DNA of 64,000 nucleotides from an uncultured Lachnospiraceae bacterium (GCA_903789615.1 CAIFEV010000008.1:1-64000); one strand, 5' to 3'. Counted from the stretch's first letter, positions 1 to 8,552 are shown. The notes: generated by a model from the letters alone, not told the origin. Numbers and translations: made by a program.

Positions 1-206
1 GCACAGCCGAATTCCGGACTGTCAAAGTTCATAAACGCCTATAAGTCCGCAAGCAGCCGCCTCATTAAAAAGGAATTTCCTGCCATCAGAAAATCTCTCT
101 GGGAAGAAATGTTCTGGTCAAAACCTTCTGCCTGCTGACGACAGGCGGCGTAACCGTGGACATTATGAAACAATATATCCAGTCGCAGGGGCAGAAACAT
201 GAATAA
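1..206 (+). pseudogene. tnpA: IS200/IS605-type TnpA (Y1 transposase) C-terminal tail, frameshifted
   Basis: The fragment is cut by the window edge. Frame 1 reads through a Y1-transposase-like stretch ending in a LWEEMFWS-type motif and stops at 136-138. The typical end of the family (LLTTGG, then VTVDIMKQYIQSQG) continues in a different frame from about 129 to the stop at 204-206. A single-base indel near 118-128 therefore separates the two parts. The shifted end overlaps the tnpB start by 8 bases, the usual IS605 tnpA-tnpB arrangement. In the family TnpA cuts and rejoins single-stranded DNA at the hairpin ends. This copy looks dead unless the shift is a sequencing error. Confidence 0.7.
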
Positions 207-1359
207 AGCTTATAAATACCGTATCTACCCGACAAAAGAACAGCGGACGCTTCTTGCAAAAACATTCGGATGCTGTCGTTTCGTCTACAATCAGGCGCTC
301 GACTGGCGTGTCACGGCATACCGTGCCGATGGAACATCGATTTCATATGCTGACACGGCGAAAGCGGTCACCCAGATGAAAAACAACCCTGATACTGCAT
401 GGCTTAAAGAAGTCGATTCTGTTGCATTACAGCAGGCACTTCGAAATCTCGATGCCGCGTTCAAAAACTTCTGGAACAATAAGAACACCGGGTTCCCGAA
501 GTATAAGTCAAAGCACCGGAGCCGGAGTTCATACACCATCCCCGTAACCAATCATAACGTCATGGTCTTTGACATGGCGGTCAGGCTTCCGAAGCTCGGT
601 TACGTCAAAGCGGAAATTCACCGTGCGGCACCGTCTGACTGGAAGCTGAAATCCGCTACGGTTTCACAAGACAGTGACGGGCGTTACTATGCTTCCATCC
701 TGTATGAATACGAAAAGGCAATCCGCCCTGTAGAAGTAGACCCGGACAAAACGCTTGGACTCGATTATAAGTCGGATGGTCTGTATGTAGATTCCAACGG
801 GGACTGTGCAGAGATGTCGCACTACTACCGCAAATCGCAAAAACAGCTTGCAAAAGCGCAGCGGATTCTTTCCCGTCTGAAAGGCTCTAAAAAAGGAGAA
901 CCAAAATCCCACAACTGGGAGAAACAACATCTCAAGGTCAATCGTATTTACGCCCATGTCAAAAATCAGCGGAAGGACTTTCTGCAAAAACGGTCTGCTG
1001 AGATAGCCAATCAGTATGATCTCGTTGCCGTTGAAGACCTTTCTCTGAAAGAAATCTCCGCCAGGCATAAAGACAGACATCAGAAGCTTCGTCTCGGCAG
1101 GGCTGCTAACGACAACGGCTACGGGATGTTCGTAAACATGCTGACTTACAAACTTGCCGACCGCGGCAAGTGGCTCGTTAAAGTCGATAAGTTCTACCCG
1201 TCCAGTCAGTTATGCCAGTGCGGATATCAGAATCCGATTACCAAAGATCTCAGTGTCCGTACAATCACCTGCCCTGTATGCGGAAGGACCTATGACCGCG
1301 ACATCAATGCCGCAATCAACCTTAAAAAAGAAGGCTATCGCTTATACAAATCTGCATAA
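199..1359 (+). CDS. tnpB: TnpB RNA-guided nuclease (IS605-family OrfB)
   Basis: This is a full-length 386-aa TnpB. The N-terminal segment (KYRIYPTKEQ, residues 6-15) is the OrfB helix-turn-helix start. The RuvC-like residues are visible as Asp189 (GLDYKSDG), Glu279 (VAVEDLS) and Asp368 (RDINAAIN). A zinc ribbon sits between them, with Cys339, Cys341, Cys358 and Cys361. TnpB proteins are guided by an omega-RNA made from the element's 3' end and cleave the donor joint after transposon excision, which favours retention of the element. All expected catalytic residues are present, so the nuclease may be active even though the neighbouring tnpA is frameshifted. The ATG overlaps the tnpA end. Confidence 0.93.
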   Translation: MNKAYKYRIYPTKEQRTLLAKTFGCCRFVYNQALDWRVTAYRADGTSISYADTAKAVTQMKNNPDTAWLKEVDSVALQQALRNLDAAFKNFWNNKNTGFPKYKSKHRSRSSYTIPVTNHNVMVFDMAVRLPKLGYVKAEIHRAAPSDWKLKSATVSQDSDGRYYASILYEYEKAIRPVEVDPDKTLGLDYKSDGLYVDSNGDCAEMSHYYRKSQKQLAKAQRILSRLKGSKKGEPKSHNWEKQHLKVNRIYAHVKNQRKDFLQKRSAEIANQYDLVAVEDLSLKEISARHKDRHQKLRLGRAANDNGYGMFVNMLTYKLADRGKWLVKVDKFYPSSQLCQCGYQNPITKDLSVRTITCPVCGRTYDRDINAAINLKKEGYRLYKSA

Positions 1360-1536
1360 GCAATAGCCCATTCACAGATAGGACGGGAACCGTCCGAATC
1401 CAAACGCCTGTGGACACCGCATAAGACGGAAAGGAATCCTTCGGGATTAGCCAGCGCGATGGTGGTTGAAGCAGGAAGCTCCCACCTCTAAGCCGTCAGG
1501 CGTAGGTGGGAGTAGTTCACATTCTTTCGGGTTGGC
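1300..1536 (+). ncRNA. Predicted omega-RNA (reRNA) of TnpB with adjacent guide
   Basis: By family precedent the omega-RNA scaffold runs from the 3' part of tnpB to the right end of the element. Here that would be about 1300-1520, containing the right-end hairpin at 1479-1512 and ending at TTCAC (1516-1520). The guide would be the first 16 or so bases of flanking DNA from 1521. The 5' boundary is a guess, because only the 3' boundary is marked by sequence. Confidence 0.5.
1479..1520 (+). mobile_element. IS605-type right end: subterminal hairpin and cleavage tetrad region
   Basis: CTCCCACCT (1479-1487) and AGGTGGGAG (1504-1512) form a perfect 9-bp stem, followed by TAG and TTCAC at 1516-1520. 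This is the common right-end signature of IS605/IS1341-like elements in Firmicutes. Flanking host sequence starts at 1521. The left end lies outside the window. Confidence 0.75.
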
Positions 1537-1611
1537 GGTCGCGAAAAAGCTGTCCGGGATTGTCCCAAAACGTTTTCGCGCAAAAAGGCACGCCCTTTCC
1601 CTCTGTGTCAT
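1521..1611 (-). pseudogene. 5' fragment of an unidentified gene interrupted by the IS605 element
   Basis: An ATG at 1611-1609 follows a strong AAGGAG ribosome site and opens a frame of about 30 codons (MTQRERACLF, then KRFGTIPDSF) up to the right end of the IS element at 1520/1521. The remainder would lie beyond the left end of the element, outside the window. The gene sits 96 bp downstream of xpt on the same strand, so it may have been co-transcribed with it. I do not recognise the family from 30 residues. The reading is an inference from the ribosome site and the insertion point. Confidence 0.4.
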
Positions 1612-1707
1612 GCCGGTCTCCTTTCTGCCATGACCGCTCCCCTTCTGAATCCGTCTGGTGTAAGCAGAGTCGATGCTTTCAGGCCGCGTAATGTGCAATC
1701 GCCTGTG

Positions 1708-2289
1708 TTATTCATCCTGGCTGCGGAAAATAACATCGTTGTCACTCATAGAATCTATGATGGCCAGGGAGTGGAGATTTACACCGCTTGCGCGAAGTTT
1801 GCTGCCGCCGTCCTGGAATCCTTTTTCAATACAGATACCGACTCCTTCGAGAGTCGCGCCGGCTTCTCCGATTAATTCAATCAGGCCGTTGACGGCGCAT
1901 CCGTTGGCGAGGAAGTCGTCTATGATGAGAACATGGTCGTTTGGGGTGAGGTATTTTTTGGATACAATGACATCGTATACCCGGTTGTGTGTGAAAGACT
2001 GGATCTTTGTCGAATAGAGACTTCCATCAAGGTTAATGCTGTATGATTTTTTGGCGAAAACCACGGGTACATGGAAGTACTGCGCCGTGATGCACGCGAT
2101 ACCGATCCCGGATGCCTCGATGGTGAGGATCTTGTTGATGGGCCTGTCGCTGAAAAGTCTCTTGAATTCTTTACCCATTTCATTGATAAAATCAATGTCC
2201 ATCTGGTGATTCAGAAAGCTGTCTACTTTCAGAATATTTCCGGGACGCACCTGTCCCTCCCGACGGATTTTTTCTTCCAGCTCTTTCAT
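1708..2289 (-). CDS. xpt: Xanthine phosphoribosyltransferase
   Basis: Xpt converts xanthine and PRPP to XMP in purine salvage in the cytosol. The 193-aa length matches the Bacillus enzyme. The PRPP-binding loop is seen as [12 protein letters not shown] at residues 119-130, and the IEASGIGIA segment at 58-66 is typical of the family. A GAGAGGGG ribosome site precedes the ATG. In many Firmicutes xpt is controlled by a purine riboswitch. The predicted leader here is only about 68 nt and I see no purine aptamer core, so control is likely different. A 14-bp palindrome lies in the leader instead. Confidence 0.92.
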   Translation of the reverse strand: MKELEEKIRREGQVRPGNILKVDSFLNHQMDIDFINEMGKEFKRLFSDRPINKILTIEASGIGIACITAQYFHVPVVFAKKSYSINLDGSLYSTKIQSFTHNRVYDVIVSKKYLTPNDHVLIIDDFLANGCAVNGLIELIGEAGATLEGVGICIEKGFQDGGSKLRASGVNLHSLAIIDSMSDNDVIFRSQDE

Positions 2290-2304
2290 GAAGCCCCTCT
2301 CTAA

Positions 2305-2318
2305 AATGCATATGCATT
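2305..2318. promoter_or_regulatory. Perfect 14-bp palindrome in the xpt leader
   Basis: AATGCATATGCATT is a perfect palindrome lying between the xpt -10 element and its ribosome site. It is a possible operator, and no regulator is assigned. Confidence 0.35.
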
Positions 2319-2363
2319 AAACGGATACTGTGCAGACCCTGCCGGATCACAGGGCTTTGTGTG

Positions 2364-2372
2364 ATTATAGCA
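2364..2372 (-). promoter_or_regulatory. Extended -10 promoter for xpt
   Basis: Read on the minus strand the site is TGCTATAAT, a consensus -10 with the TGn extension. No good -35 hexamer lies 17 bp upstream, which fits an extended -10 promoter. The start of transcription would be near 2357. Confidence 0.6.
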
Positions 2373-2429
2373 CACAACCGGGAGCCTGCTTGAGAGACCA
2401 GGCCAACGCGGGAAAGCCTGATTTCGCGT

Positions 2430-3521
2430 TCAGCGGCCTGACGGCGGATTCTCCTCCATCATGAGCCCGATGTATAAAATGACGGCATCGCGGAAACGGC
2501 GCGGATTGTAGCCGGTAAGGGTGTGAATTTTATCGAGATTGTACTGCAGAGTGTTCTTGTGGATGAACAAGGCCTCTGCTGTTTTTTTCAGTGACATGTC
2601 TTTGGAAAAGTATTCCCGCAGAAGATGCTTTTCTTTGCCGGACAGAGCGGAGATGGTTTTGCCTATATAGTTCTGTGCATTTTTCTCCGAGAGGCTGCCA
2701 AGCAGGATTTCAATGTCCAGAGCGTCATATTCCCTGTAACTGCCCTGAGCAGACGAAAGAGCCAGCAGGGCGTTGTTATAAGAAATATTCTGGCGGCGCA
2801 GTGTTTCCCGGGATCCTATGGCAATGGACATATACCCTGGGAAAGCTTCAGCGAGATCCCGGTATACCCGGGAGTTTACGTTCCAAAGCTTGTCTGGGAG
2901 AATCTGAATATAGCGGTCCGGGTAGAGAAAGGTGTAGAAACCGCCGCCTTCGCTCAGACACTGCCGGATTTTTTGCCCGGCGGCACCATGACAGGCGGGG
3001 GCATACCCGCCGTCAAGGCAGATCACGACGGTCCGGTACGGCGCAGTCTCCGGCAGATGATGCTCTTTCAGGAATGCGCTTAGAAACGGCTGACTGATTC
3101 GGCTGCCTTCTGTCAGGGAGCGGATCACATAGCCTGTCCGGGCTTCCCGGTCACGCTGTGCGCTGTCAAACTCCTGTTCCCGCAGGATGAGATATGTGAT
3201 CTGCCGGGCGAGATTCGCGTATTTGCGCACATCTTCCGGTTCCCCGGTTATGCCTATCACGGCAATGGTCTCGCCGTGATAGGAAAACGGCATGTTGACA
3301 CCTGTTCTGCTGCCGGGGAAGCTCTCATTTCCCGAAACTTCCAGCGTCTGCCCCGTGCGGGCAGCCCTGGCCCCGATCTCATGAAATTCCCCTGTGCGGT
3401 CCGGGTCTGTGCTGGCGAGGATGATGCCGTCCGGCCGGATGAAGTTGATGTCATAACCGCAGACCTCTTTCACTGTGTCCGCGATCTGCTGTGCGGTGCT
3501 CTTTGAAATCTGAACTGCCAT
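2430..3521 (-). CDS. CdaR-like sugar-diacid regulator
   Basis: This transcription factor has an N-terminal sugar-diacid-recognition domain (about residues 1-135, IADTVKEVCGYDINF near the start) and a C-terminal PucR-type helix-turn-helix (ALFIHKNTLQYNLDKI, residues about 320-340). CdaR proteins sense glycerate, glucarate or galactarate and activate uptake and kinase genes. The divergent neighbour is glycerate kinase, which fits that job exactly. I place the start at the ATG at 3521, because AGGAG lies 6 nt upstream of it. In-frame ATGs at 3554 and 3539 lack such a site. The gene would encode 363 residues. Confidence 0.85.
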   Translation of the reverse strand: MAVQISKSTAQQIADTVKEVCGYDINFIRPDGIILASTDPDRTGEFHEIGARAARTGQTLEVSGNESFPGSRTGVNMPFSYHGETIAVIGITGEPEDVRKYANLARQITYLILREQEFDSAQRDREARTGYVIRSLTEGSRISQPFLSAFLKEHHLPETAPYRTVVICLDGGYAPACHGAAGQKIRQCLSEGGGFYTFLYPDRYIQILPDKLWNVNSRVYRDLAEAFPGYMSIAIGSRETLRRQNISYNNALLALSSAQGSYREYDALDIEILLGSLSEKNAQNYIGKTISALSGKEKHLLREYFSKDMSLKKTAEALFIHKNTLQYNLDKIHTLTGYNPRRFRDAVILYIGLMMEENPPSGR

Positions 3522-3544
3522 TTGTTTCTCCTGCTGCATGCCGT

Positions 3545-3640
3545 ATGATATCATCAGCCTGAAGAGGCACTGAAATCATATGGTTACTGTACCATAAAAT
3601 CATGAAAAATATCGGTGATAATCATTATATAAAACATATC
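3545..3640. promoter_or_regulatory. Divergent regulatory region between cdaR-like gene and glycerate kinase
   Basis: The divergent intergenic region holds a 6-bp inverted repeat TATGGT-N6-ACCATA (3579-3596), a 10-bp palindrome ATGATATCAT (3545-3554) and a TGATA/TATCA pair near 3615-3645. These are candidate CdaR operators. I cannot assign a clear -35/-10 pair. Confidence 0.35.
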
Positions 3641-3744
3641 ATCCGGCTCCGGAATTTCGTATGGTATGAGTACAGAGACAGACAGAAGCGGAGCGGGTGG
3701 CGCCGGTGCGCCGCCGGCAGGTATTCTGGCAGGAGGACTGCGTT

Positions 3745-4893
3745 ATGAAAGTTGTGACAGCTGTTGATTCCTTTAAGGGAAGCCTGAGCTCTCTTGAGGC
3801 CGGTGAGGCGGTGCGGGAGGGAATCCTCGCGGTGTATCCGGACGCGGAGGTGCTGGTCCGGCCGCTGGCGGACGGCGGAGAGGGGACGGCGCAGGCGCTC
3901 ACCCTGGGAATGAGAGGAAAGATGCAGAGCGTGCGCGTGACAGGGCCGCTTGGGGATGTGGCTGACGCGTCGTACGGAATTCTCAGAGACGGAAGAACCG
4001 CGGTCGTGGAGATGTCCGCGGCGGCCGGAATCACGATGGTGCCGGAAGAGAAGCGAAACCCGATGCATACGACGACGTATGGTGTCGGTGAAATCCTGCG
4101 CGATGCGATAAAAAAGGGATGCCGGGAATTCGTGGTCGGGATCGGCGGGAGCGCCACCAATGACGGCGGCATCGGGATGCTGCAGGCACTGGGGTACGGT
4201 TTCCTGGATGAGAATGGACAGCAGGTTCCTTTCGGAGCGGAAGGACTGCGCAGGCTGAAAAGCATCACGGATGACGGTGTTCTTCCGGAGCTTTCCGAAT
4301 GCCATTTCCGCGTGGCCTGTGACGTGACGAATCCGCTGTGCGGTAAGAGCGGCTGTTCGGCTGTTTTCGGGCCGCAGAAGGGTGCCACCCCGGAGATGAT
4401 CCGGCAGATGGACGGATGGCTTTCGGCGTATGCGCAGATGAGCCGTAACATAAATCCAGCAGCAGACGAGACATACCCGGGGACGGGAGCTGCCGGCGGT
4501 CTCGGCTTTGCGTTTCTCACCTTCACCAATGCCGCGCTGGAATCCGGCGTGCGCATTGTGCTGGAGGAGACACACCTGGAGGAGTATATCCGGGATGCCG
4601 ATGTTGTGGTGACCGGTGAAGGCCGGCTGGATGGCCAGACGGTGATGGGCAAGGCCCCGATCGGCGTGGCGAGGCTTGCCAAGAAATACGGGAAACCGGT
4701 CATCGCGTTTTCGGGCAGCGTCACTCCGGATGCAAAGGCCTGCAATGAGCACGGGATTGACGCGTACTTTCCGATCCTGAGAAGCGTTGTGACGCTTCCG
4801 GAAGCCATGGATGCGCGAAATGCGAAACAGAATATGGCGGACACGGCACAGCAGGTGTTCCGCCTGTACAGGGCAGCGGGCGGGCCCATTTGA
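3745..4893 (+). CDS. garK: Glycerate kinase (GarK/GlxK family)
   Basis: This enzyme phosphorylates D-glycerate with ATP, the last step before glycolysis in glucarate/galactarate, glyoxylate and hydroxypyruvate use. The 382-aa protein begins MKVVTAVDSFKGSLSS, the family's N-terminus. It carries the GIGGSATNDGGIGMLQALG segment, the TGEGRLDGQT segment and the KPVIAFSGSV segment typical of the family. AGGAGG at 3731-3736, 8 nt before the ATG, sets the start. An upstream in-frame ATG at 3697 has no ribosome site. The gene is divergent from the CdaR-like regulator that probably controls it. Whether it forms 2- or 3-phosphoglycerate cannot be told from sequence alone. Confidence 0.92.
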   Translation: MKVVTAVDSFKGSLSSLEAGEAVREGILAVYPDAEVLVRPLADGGEGTAQALTLGMRGKMQSVRVTGPLGDVADASYGILRDGRTAVVEMSAAAGITMVPEEKRNPMHTTTYGVGEILRDAIKKGCREFVVGIGGSATNDGGIGMLQALGYGFLDENGQQVPFGAEGLRRLKSITDDGVLPELSECHFRVACDVTNPLCGKSGCSAVFGPQKGATPEMIRQMDGWLSAYAQMSRNINPAADETYPGTGAAGGLGFAFLTFTNAALESGVRIVLEETHLEEYIRDADVVVTGEGRLDGQTVMGKAPIGVARLAKKYGKPVIAFSGSVTPDAKACNEHGIDAYFPILRSVVTLPEAMDARNAKQNMADTAQQVFRLYRAAGGPI

Positions 4894-4897
4894 AACG

Positions 4898-4928
4898 CCT
4901 GTTTTTTGATAATATTTTAAAAAACAGG
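4898..4928 (+). terminator. Inverted repeat after glycerate kinase
   Basis: CCTGTTTTTT (4898-4907) and AAAAAACAGG (4919-4928) form a perfect 10-bp AT-rich stem directly after the stop codon. It may be a weak terminator or a 3'-protective hairpin. No separate U-tract follows. Confidence 0.4.
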
Positions 4929-4998
4929 GAACCATTTGCCTTTGTTCGCTGTATTACGGGTGAAAGTACTTTCGTTATGTGAGGGAGCACAGGATACC

Positions 4999-5481
4999 AT
5001 GAGACGGCCGGTGGAAGAACTGGTGGAAAAATACAGGGATTCCGTCTTCCGAGCTGCTTTAAGCGTCAGCCGGAACCCGGAGGATGCCGAGGACGCGGTG
5101 CAGGATACGTTTATTCAGTATATGAACTCGAAGCGTCAGTTTGAGAGCGAAGAGCATATCCGGGCATGGCTTTTGCGCGTGGCAATCAACAAATCCAAAA
5201 ATATCATGACCAGTTTCTGGAACCGGAACCGGGTGGCATTTGAAGACTACATGGAGAACACGCAATTCCAGGAGCCGGAGGACAGAAGTCTGGCGGAGGC
5301 TGTATTCTCGCTGACCGAAAAGTACAGAGTTGTCATGTATCTGTATTATTACGAGGAGTATCCGGTGCGCGAAATAGCGGAAATTCTTCATATTTCCGAG
5401 GGAACCGTGAAGAGCAGGCTCGCGAGAGGCAGAAAAGCTCTCCGGGATATTCTGAAGGAGGCGTGGGACATTGACGAATAG
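4999..5481 (+). CDS. ECF-type RNA polymerase sigma factor
   Basis: This is a 160-aa sigma-70 family protein of the extracytoplasmic-function class. Region 2 is seen as DSVFRAALSVSRNPEDAEDAVQ and the following IRAWLLRVAINKSKN stretch. Region 4 carries a helix-turn-helix (YYEEYPVREIAEILHISEG, then TVKSRLARGR). The start is the ATG at 4999, preceded by GGGAG and AGGA. The stop overlaps the next gene, a single-pass membrane protein that is the likely regulatory partner. What the pair controls is not visible here. Confidence 0.9.
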   Translation: MRRPVEELVEKYRDSVFRAALSVSRNPEDAEDAVQDTFIQYMNSKRQFESEEHIRAWLLRVAINKSKNIMTSFWNRNRVAFEDYMENTQFQEPEDRSLAEAVFSLTEKYRVVMYLYYYEEYPVREIAEILHISEGTVKSRLARGRKALRDILKEAWDIDE

Positions 5482-6073
5482 GGAAAAATACAGGCGGGCG
5501 TTCTCTTCCCTGCGCATGCCGGAGGGGTATTCTGTCAGCCTGCGGCAGAGAAGACGGGACCAAAAGAAGAGGCTGAAGCTGGCAGCGGCAGCTGCCTGCG
5601 CCATGCTGGCACTGTGCGCCGGCGGGGTATCCGTGTACGCAGCGGATCTCGGCGGTGTGCAGAGAACTGTTCAGGTCTGGTTTCACGGTGACCAGACAAG
5701 TGCGCTCATCACGATCGGAGACGAAGACGGGGCAACCGGCTACAGCCTGCAGGATGCGGAAGGCCGGACGATTCAGGGCGGCGGCGGAGTTGCCATGGAA
5801 GGTGACGGCAGTGACAGGCCTCTGACGGAATCAGAAATGCAGGAATATCTGAATTATCCCGAAAAGATCACCGGGGACGGCCGCATATATCTGCTCTACA
5901 AAGATCAGAGAATCGACATCACGGACCTGTTTGATGCGGACGGTCTGTGCTTTCTCACCGTCAGCAGCGGCAGCGAAACTCTGTATGTGACGGTCACCCG
6001 GAATGCCGGGCTGTCTGCCAGCACAAAGCGGTATGTTCAGAAAAAGGAACTTCCGGAGGAGTGGTTCCGGTAG
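5471..6073 (+). CDS. Single-pass membrane protein, probable partner (anti-sigma-like) of the ECF factor
   Basis: The 200-aa protein starts at a TTG (5471) with AAGGAGG 9 nt upstream, inside the end of the sigma gene, so the two are translationally coupled. A basic segment (SLRQRRRDQKKRLK) precedes one membrane helix (about residues 36-56), followed by an extracytoplasmic domain of about 140 residues. The topology and coupling fit an anti-sigma factor or its sensor. The short cytoplasmic N-terminus (about 35 residues) is small for a classical anti-sigma domain, and no zinc HxxxCxxC motif is present. It matches clostridial hypothetical proteins that follow ECF genes. The function is inferred from context. 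Confidence 0.65.
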   Translation: MTNREKYRRAFSSLRMPEGYSVSLRQRRRDQKKRLKLAAAAACAMLALCAGGVSVYAADLGGVQRTVQVWFHGDQTSALITIGDEDGATGYSLQDAEGRTIQGGGGVAMEGDGSDRPLTESEMQEYLNYPEKITGDGRIYLLYKDQRIDITDLFDADGLCFLTVSSGSETLYVTVTRNAGLSASTKRYVQKKELPEEWFR

Positions 6074-6106
6074 AGAGCGGATTCTCTGTTTTGCCACCCT
6101 CCGCGC

Positions 6107-8131
6107 TTACTGCCTCTCAAACACCGGCATCCCATCGAGCGGTGCCGCCGTGCGGAGGGTTCTTCCGCCCTCGATGACACTGCCGTCTCTTGTGTCCTTC
6201 CAGGTACCTGCCGGCAGGTAGACCTCCCGCTCCCGCTCTCCCAGGTGAAAGATCGGAGCGACCAGGTACTTTGCCCCGAACATGTACTGATCCTGGAGCT
6301 CCCAGCACTTCTGGTCCTCCGGGAACTCGTAGAACATCGCCCGGATGAGGGGAGAGCCGTTCTCCGACGCCTCCCGGTAGAGATCTCTGATGTAGTCGTG
6401 CAGGCTGATCCGGATGTCGTAGTACTTCTTCAGGATCCGGTACACGTCCTCACCGTAGCTCCAGAGCTCATTAGGCTGACCGGTGTGGAGATACCCGCCG
6501 CCGAAGTCCCGGCTGTCCAGGGGCGGAATCGTGTAGGGGCCCCGGTCCCCGTGCATCCGAAGGACCGCCGTGTAGACCGCAAACTCATACCATCGCACGA
6601 GGAGCTCACGGAACGCTGGGTCCTCCACATCGTCCGTCATAAAGCCGCCGATGTCCGTCGTCCACCAGGGGATGCCCGCAAGGCCAATGTTCAGGCCGCA
6701 CTGGAGCTGGTCGTAGAAGGCCTCAAAGGTGCTGGGCACATCGCCGCTCCAGATGACGTTCCCGTACTTCTGGCTCCCCGCCCAGCCGCAGCGCAGGAGG
6801 TTCACCACCGTCCCGTCCCCCAGGTCCTTCATCCTGTCGTAGAAGACGCGGCTGTAGAGCTGGGGATAGAGGTTCGAGACCGACAGGGCGGGACCCGCTG
6901 TATAGCGGTAGTGGTCGAAGTCATAGACCCCCAGGTCCGGCTCGGAGTTGTCCAGCCAGAAGCCGTCGATGCCCAGGTCGTAGTAGTTCTTTTTGCAGAC
7001 GTTCCAGACATACTCCCGTGCCTTCGGATTGAAGACGTCGATCTCCACGCAGTCACCCTGGTAGTCATAGGTCTGCAGGGCGCCGCGCTCGGTCTGCATG
7101 AGCAGCCCCTGGTCCAGCATGGGGCCGAAGTTCTCAGACCTGCGATCCACTGAGGGCCAGACGGAGACGATGACCCTGATGCCCATCGCATGGAGCTCCT
7201 CCACCATCGCCTTCGGATCCGGCCAGTAGGTCCTGTCAAACTTCCAGTCGCCCTGGACCGTCCAGTGGAAGAAGTCGATCACGATCTGATCGATGCGGAT
7301 TCCCGCCTTTTGGTAGGCCCTTGCGACCTCCAGCACCTCCTCCTGGGTCCGGTAGCGGAGCTTGCACTGCCACAGGCCCATCCGGTCCTCGGGGAACATG
7401 GGTGCCCTGCCGGTGACGCCGGTGTAGTTCTCCAAAATCTCCTTCGGGTTCTCTCCCGCGGTGATCCAGTAGTCCATCTGGCGGGTGGACTCGGCGGTCC
7501 ACCCGGTGACGGCCTTGCCGAAGGTGACCTCCCCCACCGCCGGGTTGTTCCACAGCATGCCGTATCCCAGGCTCGAGACGAGGAAGGGCACTGTGATCTG
7601 GGAGTTTCTCTGGCAGAGCTCCAGCTGGCAGCCCTTCAGGTCCATGTACTTCTGCTGGTACTGGCCCATGCCGAAGATCTTCTCGCCGTCATTTCCCTCA
7701 AAGCGGACCTCCAGGCGGTACTCTGTCCCCCCGAGAATCCCCTTCCAGGTGCGGTTCACCACCTTCAGGCACCGGGATTCCCGGGAGATGGTGCCGTCAT
7801 AGCTGCGGTAGTACTCCCTAAGGATCTTCTCACCCTTCCTGTAAAATGTGATCACGCCCGCATCGTTCACCGTGGCGGAGAGATTCCCGTTGGTGATCCT
7901 GGCCTCCGTGCGCCCGCGCATCCCGCCCCAGGGGGAGGGCTCCTCGTACTCCCGAACCGCCACCTCTGCCGGCGTCCTGTCTGCAGGCTCCGTCAGCGCC
8001 CAGTCTGTATCCTGTATGGCGGCCAGCTTCGTCGCCCGGATCCGCAGGGAATTCTTCCCCCAGCTCTCGATCCGGAGCCGCTCTCCCTCCCTTGCCGCCT
8101 CCAGCACACCGTTCCGATTGAAAAACTGCAT
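6107..8131 (-). CDS. Glycoside hydrolase family 31 (alpha-xylosidase/alpha-glucosidase-like)
   Basis: The 674-aa enzyme retains alpha-glycosidic bonds in cytosolic oligosaccharides. The GH31 nucleophile is Asp394 in FWLDNSEPD and the acid/base is Asp464 in VIWSGDVPS. The IPWWTTDIGGF segment after it is also typical. An N-terminal beta-sandwich (about 1-240) precedes the (beta/alpha)8 barrel (about 245-570). The WLDNSEPD context is closer to YicI/XylS-like xylosidases than to mammalian-type glucosidases, but specificity cannot be settled by eye. There is no signal peptide, so it acts inside the cell. AAGGAGG precedes the ATG. No transporter adjoins it, and the upstream region is decayed sequence. 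Confidence 0.88.
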   Translation of the reverse strand: MQFFNRNGVLEAAREGERLRIESWGKNSLRIRATKLAAIQDTDWALTEPADRTPAEVAVREYEEPSPWGGMRGRTEARITNGNLSATVNDAGVITFYRKGEKILREYYRSYDGTISRESRCLKVVNRTWKGILGGTEYRLEVRFEGNDGEKIFGMGQYQQKYMDLKGCQLELCQRNSQITVPFLVSSLGYGMLWNNPAVGEVTFGKAVTGWTAESTRQMDYWITAGENPKEILENYTGVTGRAPMFPEDRMGLWQCKLRYRTQEEVLEVARAYQKAGIRIDQIVIDFFHWTVQGDWKFDRTYWPDPKAMVEELHAMGIRVIVSVWPSVDRRSENFGPMLDQGLLMQTERGALQTYDYQGDCVEIDVFNPKAREYVWNVCKKNYYDLGIDGFWLDNSEPDLGVYDFDHYRYTAGPALSVSNLYPQLYSRVFYDRMKDLGDGTVVNLLRCGWAGSQKYGNVIWSGDVPSTFEAFYDQLQCGLNIGLAGIPWWTTDIGGFMTDDVEDPAFRELLVRWYEFAVYTAVLRMHGDRGPYTIPPLDSRDFGGGYLHTGQPNELWSYGEDVYRILKKYYDIRISLHDYIRDLYREASENGSPLIRAMFYEFPEDQKCWELQDQYMFGAKYLVAPIFHLGEREREVYLPAGTWKDTRDGSVIEGGRTLRTAAPLDGMPVFERQ

Positions 8132-8552
8132 ATGTCCTCCTTACGGATTTCCTCCTGATTGTTGTTCTTGCCTTCCCCGGGCGGTTTCCTCAGGCTTTCT
8201 TTTCTCTGTCCTTTTCTGCGGTCTGCTTCGGGAGAAAGCTCATCGAAAGCGCCATCGGGGATGCGATTCAGCGAAAGTACATCACCCCGGAGGCGGAGAG
8301 AACCCTGCGCTTTCCCCGTCTGCATATTCAAGGGAGCATCCCCTCTGTGCGCCCGGAGCTGATGTGGGATTCTTCTATGGCTGAGAACGGGATTCTGAGC
8401 CTGGCAATATGATCGGGCACCAGCCCGGGGCATACACGGACTGCAATCACGGTCAGGGCGCTGGACCGCGGTGAAACCTCTCAGATCCTGACAGAGTGCG
8501 TGTCATCTGCCGGGAATCGCCATTTATACTATACGTACGGCGTCTGCCGGCT
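8132..8552. other. 420-bp stretch without a recognised gene, possibly a decayed coding remnant
   Basis: Plus-strand frame 1 from about 8196 to the stop at 8410-8412 has protein-like composition (KLIESAIGDAIQRKY, then TPEAERTLRFPRLH), and the same frame continues past the stop to about 8640. There is no start with a ribosome site and I recognise no family. It looks like the remains of a gene lying between GH31 and the LysR pseudogene. This is an inference only. Confidence 0.3.

Noticed and set aside
2290-2360. Purine riboswitch upstream of xpt
   Set aside because: The predicted leader is about 68 nt and lacks the aptamer core and its loop-loop pairs. Only an extended -10 and a palindrome are present.
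6245-8158. Plus-strand frames of 302 and 322 codons opposite GH31
   Set aside because: Valine/leucine-rich shadow frames of a well-supported GH31 gene with both catalytic aspartates.
8200-8550. A functional gene between GH31 and the LysR remnant
   Set aside because: The protein-like frame has internal stops, no start with a ribosome site and no family I recognise, so it is listed only as possible remnant sequence.
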